From Liquidambar formosana (taxonomy: Eukaryota > Streptophyta > Magnoliopsida > Saxifragales > Altingiaceae), in assembly GCA_039720395.1 (NCBI GenBank), contig CM077831.1, positions 30,419,695-30,483,694 on the forward strand: DNA of 64,000 nt. The letters are read 5' to 3'. The translations under genes were made by a program, and so were the position numbers. Shown here piece after piece: positions 12,079-23,224 of this stretch. Under the pieces are notes generated by a model, which saw only the letters and a program-made list of their open reading frames with translations, did no database searches and was not told where the DNA came from. Positions within the stretch are counted from its first letter, which is position 1. Each line of letters opens with the position of its first letter.

Positions 12079-12198
12079 ATTCGCACCATTTGCCAGCAAG
12101 CAACCAATATTGAGCCAATGGTGAGGCTTTTCTTAGAAGTAAATTCCAAGATTGAAGCACTTTCCTCGGAAGCTTTTCAGCCTCGCTACATTCTCTTA
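12079..12198 (+). other. Open exon-like fragment of 40 codons in SKA2 intron 3 (unit A)
   Basis: The frame gives IRTICQQATNIEPMVRLFLE and then VNSKIEALSSEAFQPRYILL, with no stop. Its composition looks protein-coding rather than intronic. The unit B copy (21839-21958) is open too. A Tourist-like MITE is inserted right after the last codon. I do not recognise the protein. It could be a captured gene fragment or an alternative exon. Confidence 0.4.
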
Positions 12199-12525
12199 GG
12201 CTGCGTTTGGTTTGAGGGAATGGACTGGAGAGGGAATGGAATGATAATGGGAATGATCATTCTATCTCAAGTGTTTGATAAGAGGTAGGAATGGAATGAA
12301 ACAGAATTAGGTGGGACACACTTTTAATGATTTTCATTCCTCAAAAGGTGGGAATGGCCATTCCTTTTGATTTGGGAAGGAATGGCTATTCCCTCATTGG
12401 AGGGAATAGACCCCCACAAAGGAATGGCCATTTCATTCCCTTGGGTTACCAAACACTCACTTTTTTTTAGGGTAATGGAATCACCATTCCATTCCCTCCC
12501 TCATTCCCTCATAACAAACACAGCC
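12199..12525. mobile_element. Tourist-like (PIF/Harbinger) MITE, unit A
   Basis: The terminal inverted repeats begin GGCTGCGTTTGG on the left and read GGCTGTGTTTGT from the right, followed by GAGGGAATG on both sides. The element is flanked by the 3-bp duplication TTA (12196-12198 and 12526-12528), as for PIF/Harbinger MITEs. The interior is built from repeated GGAATGG/CCATTCC words. The same insertion in unit B shows it predates the duplication. Confidence 0.85.
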
Positions 12526-13403
12526 TTAGTCCTCTTCTTCTTCATCCATTTTAACTTGTTTGATCTTTGACACATGCAGATTGTCGATGAGTGGGCAGTG
12601 CAAGTCAGATCAAGAACAGGTGAGGAATCAGGACCTTACAAATTTTTGTATTTAAAAATTTATTCCTAAGGGAGGAGGTATATTCAATCATGAATCATGA
12701 TGGAGGAGGTTAAATAGGTGGGGAAAGTTGATATGGATCCTTAAGTATTGTGAAATCAGCACAAATGAAAACAAATTCCTGCGAAGGAGGGAATTTTCTG
12801 CTCTGTTGTTTGAGAGTGGTAATCAGGTGGCCTCGAGTGTACATGATGAACTGAAGATGTGTCAATAATGGACTGGCTTGAGAATGGCGAATCGAAGTGT
12901 TGTTTTTTCTCGATTTAACTTTTCCTTTACCAAAAATACCCTTAAACTGTTGCAAGCATTTGGGGGCAGGCAGGTGGGGAGTTGCTTGAGCTTGTCTGAG
13001 CATTACTCCGTGTTCACAGTATAATCATGTTAGAAATCCATTATCATATTCATGTTTGCTGCCTTCAGCCGGTAAGTGGGATAGTCGTAACATTTGGCAT
13101 GCATCTTGGAGACAGGGTCCTTTAGGATCCTTATTACAAGTATCAGATTGCAATACAAAGTCCTTCAAAATAGCCCATGACGGTGTATATCCAGCCAATT
13201 TCCCAAGAAGTACCATCCAACAATAAGTACGGTCAAGTCACTCTGCTTCTTTTTGGAGTAGATGAAACTTTATTACCCAAGAAATATCAATATTCTTCTG
13301 CTGCAAATAGAATATAGTGGAGTTTTCCAGAACCTTTTCTATAGCTCTAAACAATTAAGTGACTATATGATTCATCAATAGCATAAGTAACCATAGCTAA
13401 TTA

Positions 13404-13451
13404 GAGCATCTCCAACCGTGAGCTATATGGTGTGCTATTGCTATTTTATAG
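13404..13451. other. Junction filler between units A and B
   Basis: These 48 bp match neither flank of the duplication. They begin GAGCATCTCCAACCG, a phrase I associate with the ends of many plant MITEs. This suggests a transposon remnant captured at the join. Confidence 0.55.
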
Positions 13452-13702
13452 CAATCGATATTTTCAGGCATGTGATCCATTGCAAGGGATGCAGAAATGT
13501 TGTGAAGGCTTTCCAAACATGGAATAAGGCTCTTCTTGGCATGGCCCTTGCTTTGACTGCATTGGCAATTTTGGTGTCTGGGAGGCAGTGGAAGGCACTT
13601 CTGTTGGTAGCAGCAAGTTTGTGCTTGGCTGGGGTGTATGGTTGCTCAACTGTTATTGCAATAAATACAACTACTTTCATAAGGCCACACAAGAGATTGT
13701 GA
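13452..13702 (+). pseudogene. 3' fragment of the PTC52-like gene (unit B start)
   Basis: This repeats the last 82 or so codons of the gene at 1863, including the CxxC motif and both membrane segments, with only a few substitutions (Met to Ile and Arg to Lys near the end). One extra A just after the junction changes the frame of the first codons. An ATG in the filler at 13427 is in frame with the rest, giving a fused open frame of 91 residues. The Rieske and iron-binding domains are absent, so no oxygenase activity is possible. Confidence 0.85.
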
Positions 13703-15355
13703 GCCAAACACATGTGGCATAGTGGTATCCAGGTGGGATTGGATCAATTAACATGTGGCATATGATCGATTACTTCTGTTATTTGGAAGCAAAAATGAAC
13801 ATATAGTAACTAGTTCATGTGGCATAGTGGTATCCGAGTGGGATTGGATATGGGGTAAAGCTTAGGGTGTAAATGTAAACCCACCCCACCCCCCCCCCCC
13901 CCAAAAAAAAAAAAAAAAAAAGGAAAAAAATAACAATGTAGTATTATGAAGGTGTTTATGGTATGTTTAAAACTTAATTCTCTCTTTAAATGTTCAAATA
14001 ATTTAATGCTTTATTTGTTGTATTTCTCTGGCCTCCGGCTTATTTGTTACTTTATTGTCGCTATTGAGGCCTACCATGAGTAATCGGTATAAGCTCAAGG
14101 CTGAAGGGCCTTTAATTTATGAGTAGCATTATGTCACCCACGTTTCACTCCCACCGTATGTGACAGTTTTTGCTTTGCACGTATTAGGCCCACATGACAA
14201 TTTCCCCTAATCCACTTTCACCACATAAGTTGAGTGATGAAAAATCGATAATTTAAAATGAGTGGATAGTCAGAAATCATCGTAGTCTGCATGTGTGTGT
14301 GCCCCTTCGTTTTATTTATTTATTTTGCTCTTCCTTTTTCTTTTCGGTGGGACCAGGCTGTGGAAAATCATCTCATAATAATCATCTCATAATTGAGTTA
14401 ACCTGTTTTAAGTCAAGTCCATACTCCTTGGAATCTCTGAACAAATGGACCCAGGATGCCTTTCATTGGTTATACTGTCAATCAAAAGAGGGATTCTTCT
14501 ACCAAACACAATTATTATTATTATTTTATTATTATTATTTTTTTTTTTACAATGGAATGATTCAAACCTCTAACCTATTCTAATCCTAACCATTACCCCA
14601 TCCTCCGTCACCATTAAACTAATCCTAAATAACTTTAGTGTTTTACCAAATGCAATCTTTGATGACACAATTTCTATAGACAAAGCAACTTGTTAAGCAC
14701 TTTCAACATGAGCCAACTTCGCTCCTAAACACACAGGTCACTTTTAATTTAATTTTTGGATTAAAGGACTCCAGATGGGAAGAGTCTACTCCTAATTAGA
14801 TAATTTTTCTTAGACAGTTGAAAGTTCATCGTAATTGTACAAAAGAAAATGACTCATATAATTCAAACTTGATCAGATTGAATTTTTTTGCACGTGGAAT
14901 GTCCTATGCGAAACCCACCTAACGGTGGATTCAAAATATCTACTCCACAAGTTTAGTTTTTATGCTACTTTTGCTAGACCCAATGATCCGTTGGGCCCTG
15001 ATGAAATCGAGAGAAGTAGATGAAGGTCCAAGTTATGGACCTTCCATCCCATGGGATTTGTGCATGACATTGAAGTAGATGAAGGTCTGAAGGCAGAGAG
15101 AGAATTATTGAAGTTCACATTCATTGGTAGGACCAATACCAAAAACCCACCTGGTCGAGAGATTGTTGAGTGATCTGCTTCAATGATAAAAGATGAGTCC
15201 TATATTGTCTGTTAAACCGACTGACAATTACATCAATTAACTAAAAATTTTATCAAGGAAATAACTTCTTCAACAGTAACACACTAAAAAGAACAGAAGA
15301 AGCCCCACAATTTATTAACTAGAAAATAAGCAGCTATAGGACTCTCTCTCTCTCT
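13703..15355. other. Spacer, unit B equivalent of 4617-6292
   Basis: This is homologous to the PTC52/SDR spacer of unit A. It contains the corresponding C tract (about 13883-13902), an ATT run (14510-14540) and a shorter CT run (about 7 units, 15342-15357) beside the SDR stop. No additional gene is visible. Confidence 0.6.
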
Positions 15356-17487
15356 CTAAAAGGTTGATATTTCCGTCTGATTAAAGAACATGCCAGAAGG
15401 CCCACCTTGAAGCATCAAGGCCAGCATCACAGGACCTTTTGCACCTTCTTCAACAGTCAAGACCCCATTATGATGGTTGAGATCTGTCTTGACATAACCA
15501 GGACTAACTGAGTTTATGGCAATAGAGAGATACTTCTTTGCTAGAACCCTTGTGTATGCATTGAGAGCTGCCTTGGAGACTATGTAAGCAGAATAATGAG
15601 GAGGCCATGCTTTTTCTGCCAACAAATTCTCCTTGACATCTTCTAGAAACTCTTTCACCACCTCATCCACTTTCTCTTCTGTGAGTCTATCAACATCACC
15701 TAGCTCCTTCTTAGCCCTTTCATTTGGAATAAGCTGAAACACAATTTACACATTTAAAATGAAGAAGGGTCAATGTCTTTCTTAGCACTAGTTTCACAAT
15801 TGCCTTCACAATTGTTGCAGTGACCAAATCTCAACATGGCACATTATGGTTCCATGGGTAGCCCTAAAGAGAATCAAATGAATCTTTTTGCAGGGTTTCA
15901 AACAATTGACCTACAGTTCCTAAGGTGCTTATCAAGACTTCGGGTTAGCTCCTAATAATGCTAACTTGTCACAACATACCACAATTGCAAAGGAGTTGTG
16001 TCCTTTCACTGGCATCACATAACTAAGTGCAGCTTAAAGACATGGGTTTTCAGGTTTGTACCTTTAACTGTCCCAAGGTAGAGGAGACATTTACTATTCT
16101 TGCTGAATTGGAGAGCTGAAGAAGTGGGATAAGTGCTTCTGTCACTTGCTTAACTCCATAATAGTTTGTTCTTAGACAATGCTCTGTGGACTCGTACGTT
16201 TGCTTAACGAATTCGTTGATTCCAGAATTTGCATCTACGATCTGTATCATCATTTCCAAATGCACGTAATTAAAGCTTGGAAGATTTTAATACCAGTGAA
16301 TTTAGATTCTTATCTGCACACTTTTCCACTAGACAATGCTTTAGTCCGGTAAGAAATCTTTAAGATTTCTGTATTACATGCTAAAACTTGAAATACAGAC
16401 TACTTTACAGTAAAAGACAAGTTTATACCTTATCATAACCAAGGTTTAATCCTTTTCGAACCTCTGGATCAACTATGGCTCCAGTAACTCCTGCATTGTT
16501 CACCTGCAAATTAAAATGGATACCCAAATCAGAACTAGAAATTAATGTGAAAATTCCAAAAGAAGTGGGGTACAATCTCTGTATTGGATTTTATTGTTCC
16601 AAACAACCAATTGCATGATTTTTTTTCTCTTTTTTCTGAAAATGTGGGCTTATTATAAGTAACATTATCTTCATGGGATTTAATGAATGCTAGCTTTAAT
16701 CACCTCCATGATTTTGTTTTTTCCCGATCAAAAGTAACATTATTTTCTGGCTTGAAGTATCCCACATACTACAGAGGCACGATGTTGTCTTAAACAGTGA
16801 CCTAGTTGGCACCTCAACTAGTGCAAGTAAATTCATCTTAGACATATATAAGATACTGGGTGCTCTATTCAGTAATAAATTTTGGATAGAAAAACCATAA
16901 AACAGGGTATGTGGAAGCAGAATAATGCCCACATAGAGGTAATATAATAATAATAATACTTAAAAAAGAAAAAAAAAAAAGGCAACAGCTTGTTATTTGT
17001 AAATTAACATTTAAGAAGTTTATCTTCGTGACACAAACTATAGTCCATTGGTGTCTTTGCAATTTATTAACTTGGTTTATCATAATTCAAAGGTTGGCTT
17101 CTATCTTACCAATATGTCAAGCTTTCCAAATTGGGTTTTGATGAAATCTGCCAAGGAAGCAATACTGGCTGGGTCTGCCACTTCAAGTTGGTGAAAAAGT
17201 ACATCAGCGAGGCCAGAAGCTTTGAGATTTTCAACAGCTTCAACACCCCTTTTTCATCTCTAGCTGTTAAGACCACCATGACCCCTTGTGAAGCCAACTG
17301 CCTGCATATCTCTAATCCAATCCCTTTATTGGCTCCTGTCACAACTGCAATCCTGCAAACAAACAAACCCAAAAAAAAAAAGAAAAAAAGAAAAAAAAAA
17401 GGGTGATTATTATTGATGTGGTTGAAGACTTTGGAACGAAGAATTACGAGATTACGAAAAAAAAAGCTGAGACCTCTTTGTTGCCAT
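15356..17487 (-). pseudogene. SDR pseudogene, unit B copy
   Basis: Exons correspond one-to-one to the intact gene at 6293-9219: 17474-17487, 17110-17352, 16429-16503, 16062-16241 and 15356-15733. All splice sites are kept. Exon 2 is 243 bases instead of 244, because a C is lost in the run TTTTCTCAT (near 17250). The frame changes right after ARDEK, around residue 40, ahead of NNAG and the catalytic residues. Exon 3 has an in-frame 6-base gain (two extra residues). Exons 4 and 5 remain open, and exon 5 differs from the intact copy at 9 of 125 residues. One lesion only, so an assembly error should be excluded; otherwise it is a recent pseudogene. Confidence 0.82.
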
Positions 17488-17785
17488 TTTTTATGGAAGT
17501 GGAGTAAATTTTGGAAACGAAGACTGGCTATGAGTCCAATGAAGATGGTATAGTTTTGCTCTTGGTATGGTCTAATATTTATAGTATGGTCTTGCACCCT
17601 TGATATAGTCTGTTCTGTTGTTAGAAGATCAAACATTAAGTTCAAATTTCTAGGACCTGTTTGGATGTACCATGAAAATTATATGATTCCATTAATTATA
17701 CGTAGCATTTCAAGCTCCAACTCTATTATATATGCTCCAAATTTTGAAAGTCATTTGTAAACCCATTATTTGCAATGGCCCCATG

Positions 17786-19268
17786 AATCAAGGTAAGATT
17801 AAATATAATAACCCTCTAAAAAAATTAATAGCTCAAATACTCGCAAGGGCTAAAAGTCTTCACATTCTTATTCATCAAGATTTTCAAAATCATCTTTACC
17901 TTCCAATCAAGAATCATATTCATGCGGCTAAAGTGCAAGTGCAATGTAATTTGAGTATGAAATTCAATGAAAAATTTTAAACAGGAGTAGCATAATGAAC
18001 TTCAAACTAGATAATCATGTTAAGGCAACAGCGCCAAAAACTTGCTAAGACTTTAATAATGCTCGCAAGTACAGGATGTCACGAAGTAATAAATTCTCGG
18101 TGAGTTCGAGGCTTGAACCATAGGGAAAGGGAACAATTAGCAGAAATGATTGAGAAAAGATTTTAGGAATTTGGTTGTTTGATTGCAAAGAATTAGTTTG
18201 ATTGAAAACAATAATTTAAAATCACTAAGGTTCAGAGGTCCACTCACAACAAGTATTAGATATTTTTGCTAACGAATCAATTTTATAACTCAACTGAGAT
18301 TCATACGAAGGATGATCCCAGTCGAATGATATAACAATTAATTTTATTCAAAACGATTCAAAAGATATGGATTCATAAGGTTAATTAATTTAATGAATGA
18401 GAAAACTAGTAATTTAATTCGTAGGGAATTCTAAGCATTCACCGTACCCGGAGTTACGATAAATAAAAGAATTATGCATAATAAATAATTTGCAAAATAA
18501 TCAAAATCAATTCAAAATTATGAAAGCTTACATTAAATATATGAAAGAGTCATTAAACAAATACCAAACAATTGTTGTGGCTTCACTCCTAGCCTTAGCA
18601 AAACGTTTAGCTACTCATAATACTAGAAAACTAAAGAGAGGTAGAAGAAGAAAAACAAGAGAGAAGGTGGGTATAGAAGAGAAGAGGAGAAGTAATATAT
18701 ATAGGTGCAGCCGCCTTTTCCTTTCCATGTGCTCTTAGGGTTTCCCAAGGGAAATAGAAGAAAAATTAGGAAACAAATTAGGAATCCCGTGTTTTTTTCA
18801 GCTAGGGCTAACTTTGTAACCCATTTTTGACCTACTAAACGTCGAAATCACTGAAATATTCGTGAAACACAATATTGTCGGGTTTCAAATTATCTTTCCA
18901 GGGACATCAATTTTGCATCAATTGGACTTCAAAGTCAAAAGTTATGGCCAAAATACGGTAACTGCTCCAAATTTCCTTTTTAACATTCTTCCAACTTTGG
19001 GGTTACCAATTTCTTTACTAAAATCTTCTAAAATTAATGCACTTCAACCTTACAAAGCTTTCATATAGTTCCAAATAAATAAAGAATGCTTAACCATAGG
19101 AAATTGGCTTCCTACAAAAATAAAACATGCGTTAATACACAACTTTAAGCATAAGAGTATGTGTCAAGAGAACTCATGTATGATGTGTAAAATGCGGAAT
19201 TAAGTGCAAAATAGATGTGATAATGCCTACTAAAAGTAAAACATTAATGCAATTTTAAGCTATTATCA
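17786..19268 (-). mobile_element. LTR-retrotransposon fragment (LTR plus primer-binding site) in unit B
   Basis: About 1.48 kb interrupts sequence that is continuous in unit A (near 9510). Read on the minus strand it starts TGATAATAGC at 19268, as an LTR would. It then reaches TGGCGCTGTTGCC at 18036-18024, a gypsy/Athila-type primer-binding site, and ends about 240 bp into the internal region at 17786. The LTR would thus be about 1.2 kb. No gag or pol is seen, and the right part of the element is missing. I see no clean target duplication, so a truncated insertion or later deletion is likely. Confidence 0.65.
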
Positions 19269-20380
19269 TTTATACATAAAATTGAACTCCAATATGAAAT
19301 ATATACAATTGTATTCTATATATATGATATGTGGCAATTCAATTTTTAAGGTATGTCCAAACACACCCTTAAAAGTTTTCATATCTCATGACCTCATTGC
19401 TGCATTTTTTTAAAGTTTCCTTGCTCCATGTATCGTATGCTGGTGACATCAAGACGAGAGGCAGAGTATGCCATGACGTCATGCCAAATGCCGTGACATG
19501 TATGGAGACAAAATGCCCAGCTCTAATGGCGTCTCTTTCACAGCATTGGAATTGAATGGTGTCCTATGTCCAAAAGAATTGGAAATAAAATAAAATTAAA
19601 TAAAATAAATAAATTGGACTGTGTCTAGATTCTAGACTTTTGCCTCTTTCAAAATTGAGATTGAAAAGCTCTCAAATGAAAAAGGTGCTGGAGACAAATC
19701 ATGTGAAGTTGATGGCTTGAACAAATCAATATATGGATATGTGTGTGCAGCAAAAAAGATTACAATCGGAAGAAAAGGAAAACCTTAGAGGGGGAAGATG
19801 AAGGATGAGAAGACGTACGGAGAGAAGCTTGTGATTGGTTGGGTCGGAACCTAGGACTTCGTTGAGAGCGGCGAGTGGGTTCTCTGTTCTTGTAGTTGAA
19901 GCTTCAGTTGGTTTTCTTCTAGAAGGCTCTCTCCTTCATTCGCCATTGTTCAGAGGGACTGCATTAATAATGAAAGCTGATTTGTACAGGCGCTTTTAGT
20001 TTCTAAAAAGATAAACTAGAACGCGTTCTTTGGAAATACAATTTCATTAGCGCTATTGATAACAGCGCTTTTGGTATAAGTTTTAAGTAGAAAGCGCGGG
20101 TTTTTAAGCACAATTTCCAATTTGCCATTGCTACTGACGCTTTTAATGTAAGAGAATTTTTAAAGATTACCTAACAAAGCGTGTTTCAAACACGTTTTCA
20201 GTGAATCTATTAAAGCGGGGTCTCTAAAAGCGCGTTTAGTATAAAAGTTTTATTTAAAAAAAAAAGAGGTAAAAATGGTAGGAAAGCTTTTTGTAAACGC
20301 CACCTTTCAGTGTATTTCCAAAGAGCGCCTTAAATTTGCTTCTTTCTTTGCACTTCACTTTCTGAGCAGCCAAACTAGCG

Positions 20381-20415
<35 letters not shown>
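19269..20415. other. Divergent intergenic region, unit B, upstream of SKA2
   Basis: This is the equivalent of 9530-10683. It holds the minus-strand exon remnant at 19819-19946, GCGCTT-type motifs at about 20000-20240 and a GA run of about 15 units directly before the SKA2 start, against about five in unit A. It presumably includes the SKA2 promoter; I identify no specific box with confidence. Confidence 0.5.
19819..19946 (-). pseudogene. First-exon remnant, CCCH/G-patch-protein-like, unit B
   Basis: This is the unit B counterpart of 10083-10207. The start is in frame for MANEGESLLEENQLKLQLQE, so the 4-base loss of unit A is absent. A single-base loss occurs after EQR, however, and the frame ends at TAG. 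The donor site GTACGTC is kept. Comparing the copies, the ancestral exon was probably intact when duplicated. No downstream exons are found. Confidence 0.45.
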
Positions 20416-20418
<3 letters not shown>

Positions 20419-23224
20419 GGGCATAATCAGAATGAACAGCATCAAGCCATGGATGGGTTGGTGAATCTGCTCACAAAAGCGCACCACGAGCTCACTTTGG
20501 TTCAACACAGGCTCGACAAAGAGTTTCAACAAGTTTACCCCGACAACGTATGTATGCCCCCGTTTCATATCTAGGGTTTTCTTTGTTTTCCTACATTTCC
20601 TCACCTCCTTACTTGCTATATTGGTCTCTGGTTTAGAAAACTGTGGAAAATGAAAGAAACATAAATTCGAGATCTCTCTTTAGTCCCCTTTATTTTTTGG
20701 TGACATCTGACATGAATTTCGGTATTTTGTTTTCATTTTCGTTTTCGGCATTTGAATGGTTGTTTTCAGGCTAATCCAATGAAGCTTGTTTCAAGGATAA
20801 AGAAGATTCAGGAAGATCTCTCGTCCTTAAAAGATCAGTGCCGAGAACTTCTTGCCGCCAAACAGGTCATTTTCTATTACCCTATGTTTGGTTGCTGAGA
20901 AAATGTAGGAAAACACTATTGAGTCTTTTGATATTTCATGGTTATGGGTCACGAGGGGGAAAAAACCTCAAATTCACTGACACTCATTTAAACAACTTTT
21001 ATTGCCCATGTCTGGTGTCTGAGAAAATGTAGGAAACAAATTTACACTAAACTTGAATTGGAACCACCTCCTTTGGAATGGATCAATTAAATTTTGATGG
21101 GTCAAGATATCACTTGACAAAGTCTGCTGCTGGAGGATTTGTTATCAGAGATGTAACTGGTAGACCCCTTGTGGCTTCAGCTTTTAATTTGTTTAATGGT
21201 TCAGTCATGGTGGCAGAATGTATGACCCTTAGGAATTGGCTTATATTCAGGCTTCACAGAGAGGTCACACTGAGGTTCAAGTTGAAGGGACTCACAAATC
21301 ATTATCAGCATTTGTAAGAAGGACTATCAGCAGCCAGATTAATCTTTTTTGTTGGTTTCTCTTCAGGATTTGATTGATAAGGCCAGGACAACTCTGATTG
21401 GGAACAGAAGTTTTGTGCAGCGGATGCAATCATCAATGGGCATTCCCATTACCAGTGATTCTGACGATCCTGCATATGCCAACTTCAAGGAGGTAACTTT
21501 TACGTTTCAATATGTTTGGGTAGACTTCATGCCCATTACAAGTACGATGTTCTTTGTTTATTTGAAATGACCTAAAATTTAACCAGGAGTAAAACAGATT
21601 GCATGACAATGCGAATAAAGTGCTGAATTATCATCTGTTTGGTGCATATTGTTTTATAAGGAACCTATCTTTATATGATGAAGTATTTATTCTTTCCAAA
21701 GGAAAAGAGAATGAGGAATATTGCTGCCCTCTGGGCAACCAAAAGGAGCATTATAATTTTTTATATATTAGACATTTTTTTGCTATAAGTAGTGTATTGA
21801 TTTGGAAGGTTGTTTATTTTCCAAGTGGTGCCTAAAGAATTCGCACCATTTTCCAGCAAGCAACCAATATTGAACCAATGGTGAGGCTTTTCTTAGAAGT
21901 AAATTCCGAGATTGAAGCGCTTTCCTCGGAAGCTTTTCAGCCTCGCTACATTCTCTTAGGCTGCATTTGGTTTGAGGGAATGGACTGGAGAGGGAATGGA
22001 ATGGGAGTGGGAATGGAATGATAATGGGAATGCAATGGGAATGATCATTCTATCTCATTGTTTGGTAAGAGGTAGGAATGGAATGAAAAAGAATTAAGTG
22101 GGACCCACTTTTAATGATTTTCATTCCTCAAAAGGTGGGAATGGCCATTCCTTTTGATTTGGGAAGGAATGGCTATTCCCTCATTAGAGGGAATAGACCC
22201 CCACAAAGGAATGGCCATTTCATTCCCTTGGGTTACCAAACACTCAACTTTTTTTAGGTTAATGGAATCACCATTCCATTCCCTCCCTCATTCCCTCATA
22301 ACAAACGCAGCCTTAGTGTCTTCTTCTTCATCCATTTTAACTTGTTTGATCTTTGACACATGCAGATTGTTGATGAGTGGGCATTGCAAGTCAGATCAAG
22401 AACAGGTGAGGAATCAGGACCTTACAAATTTTGTATTTAAAAATTTAATCCTAAGGGAGGAGGTATATGAATAATCATGAATCATGATGGAGGGGGTTAA
22501 ATAGGTGGGGAAAGTTGATGAGGATCCTTAAGTATTGTGAAATCAGCACACATGAAAAGAAATTCCTGCAAAGGAGGGAATTTTCTGCTCTGTTGTTTGA
22601 GAGTGGGAATCAGTTGGCCTTGAGTGTACATGAACTGCAGACGTGTCAATAATGGACTGGCTTGAGAATGGCGAATCAAAGTGTTGTTTTTTCTCGATTT
22701 AACTTTTCCTTGACCAGAAGTACCCTTAAACTGTTGCAAGCATTTGGGGGTGGGCAGGTGGGGAGTTGCTTGAGCTTGTCTGAGCATTACTCCATATTCA
22801 CAATATAATCATGTTTGAAATCCAATATCATACTTCGGTTTGCTGCCTTCAGCTGTAAGTGGGATAGTCATAACATTTGGCATGCATCTTGGAGGCAGGG
22901 TCCTTTAGGATCCTTATTCCAAGTATCCACTGAAATGATTCTCATACTTATCCTTGCTCAGGAGTCAGGAGGAATTGGTGTTGTAAAAGATAAAACAAAG
23001 AAAATGAAAAATGGCAACTAGAAAAGAATGGTATTATTATATGCTAAACATAAGACTCGATAATCTACTAGAGATGATGCACTGCCAGCAAATGAGATAA
23101 ATTTATTAGTCCATATTATTTTACAGATTTATGAGAACTTGCATGTGTTAATGATGCAGGGGATGAGAGGCACGACTCAGACTCTGAGGATATCAACAAA
23201 TTGCTCTTCTCAGCAATAGTTTAA
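20416..23224 (+). CDS. SKA2: SKA2-like spindle and kinetochore-associated protein
   Basis: Five coding exons, 20416-20547, 20770-20865, 21367-21492, 22366-22405 and 23160-23224, give 152 residues. The protein is short, acidic and largely helical: MDGLVNLLTKAHHEL leads into a helix, ANPMKLVSRIKKIQEDLSSL is a likely coiled coil, and the tail DSDSEDINKLLFSAIV ends the protein. This agrees with the plant SKA2 family, whose relatives form the SKA1-SKA2-SKA3 complex that links kinetochores to spindle microtubules. Exon phases join cleanly. Intron 2 carries a LINE RNase H relic, and intron 3 an unidentified open fragment and a Tourist MITE. This is the intact copy; the unit A copy is dead. Confidence 0.9.
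21078..21360 (+). mobile_element. RNase H-domain fragment of a non-LTR retrotransposon (unit B)
   Basis: This is the same relic as at 11355, with a few substitutions; it again contains LNFDGS and GGFVIRDVTGRPLV and then drifts out of frame. It lies in intron 2 of the working SKA2 gene. Confidence 0.7.
21839..21958 (+). other. Open exon-like fragment of 40 codons in SKA2 intron 3 (unit B)
   Basis: Reads IRTIFQQATNIEPMVRLFLE then VNSEIEALSSEAFQPRYILL. Two residues differ from the unit A copy and there is no stop. It is immediately followed by the MITE at 21959. Function unknown. Confidence 0.4.
21959..22312. mobile_element. Tourist-like (PIF/Harbinger) MITE, unit B
   Basis: This is the same insertion as 12199-12525, with TTA on both sides (21956-21958, 22313-22315). 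It is 354 bp against 327 bp, the difference lying in extra GGGAATGGAATG-type units in the left part. Confidence 0.85.

Larger units (their letters stand above)
10684..12619 (+). pseudogene. SKA2-like pseudogene, unit A copy
   Basis: Exon equivalents are 10684-10815, 11047-11142, 11642-11768 and 12580-12619. Exons 1 and 2 are open and agree closely with the intact copy at 20416. Exon 3 has one extra T in the codons after KARTT, which shifts the frame. Independently, the position corresponding to Gln in QRMQSS has become TAA. The last exon, which ends the protein with a DSDSEDINKLLF-type tail, is missing because unit A lost that segment. Three separate lesions make this a pseudogene. Splice signals remain intact, so it may still be transcribed. 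Confidence 0.88.
4367..13403. repeat. Tandem duplication, unit A
   Basis: This is the left copy of a tandem duplication. It runs from inside the last PTC52-like exon, through the SDR gene and the SKA2 pseudogene, to a piece of intron 1 of the DnaJ gene (13141-13403 matches 26514-26777). Homology to unit B is nearly continuous at nucleotide level, introns included. Unit A differs by a hAT insertion at 7035-7667 and by lack of the segment matching about 22928-26513. The breakpoints come from side-by-side reading and should be good to a few bases. Confidence 0.92.
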
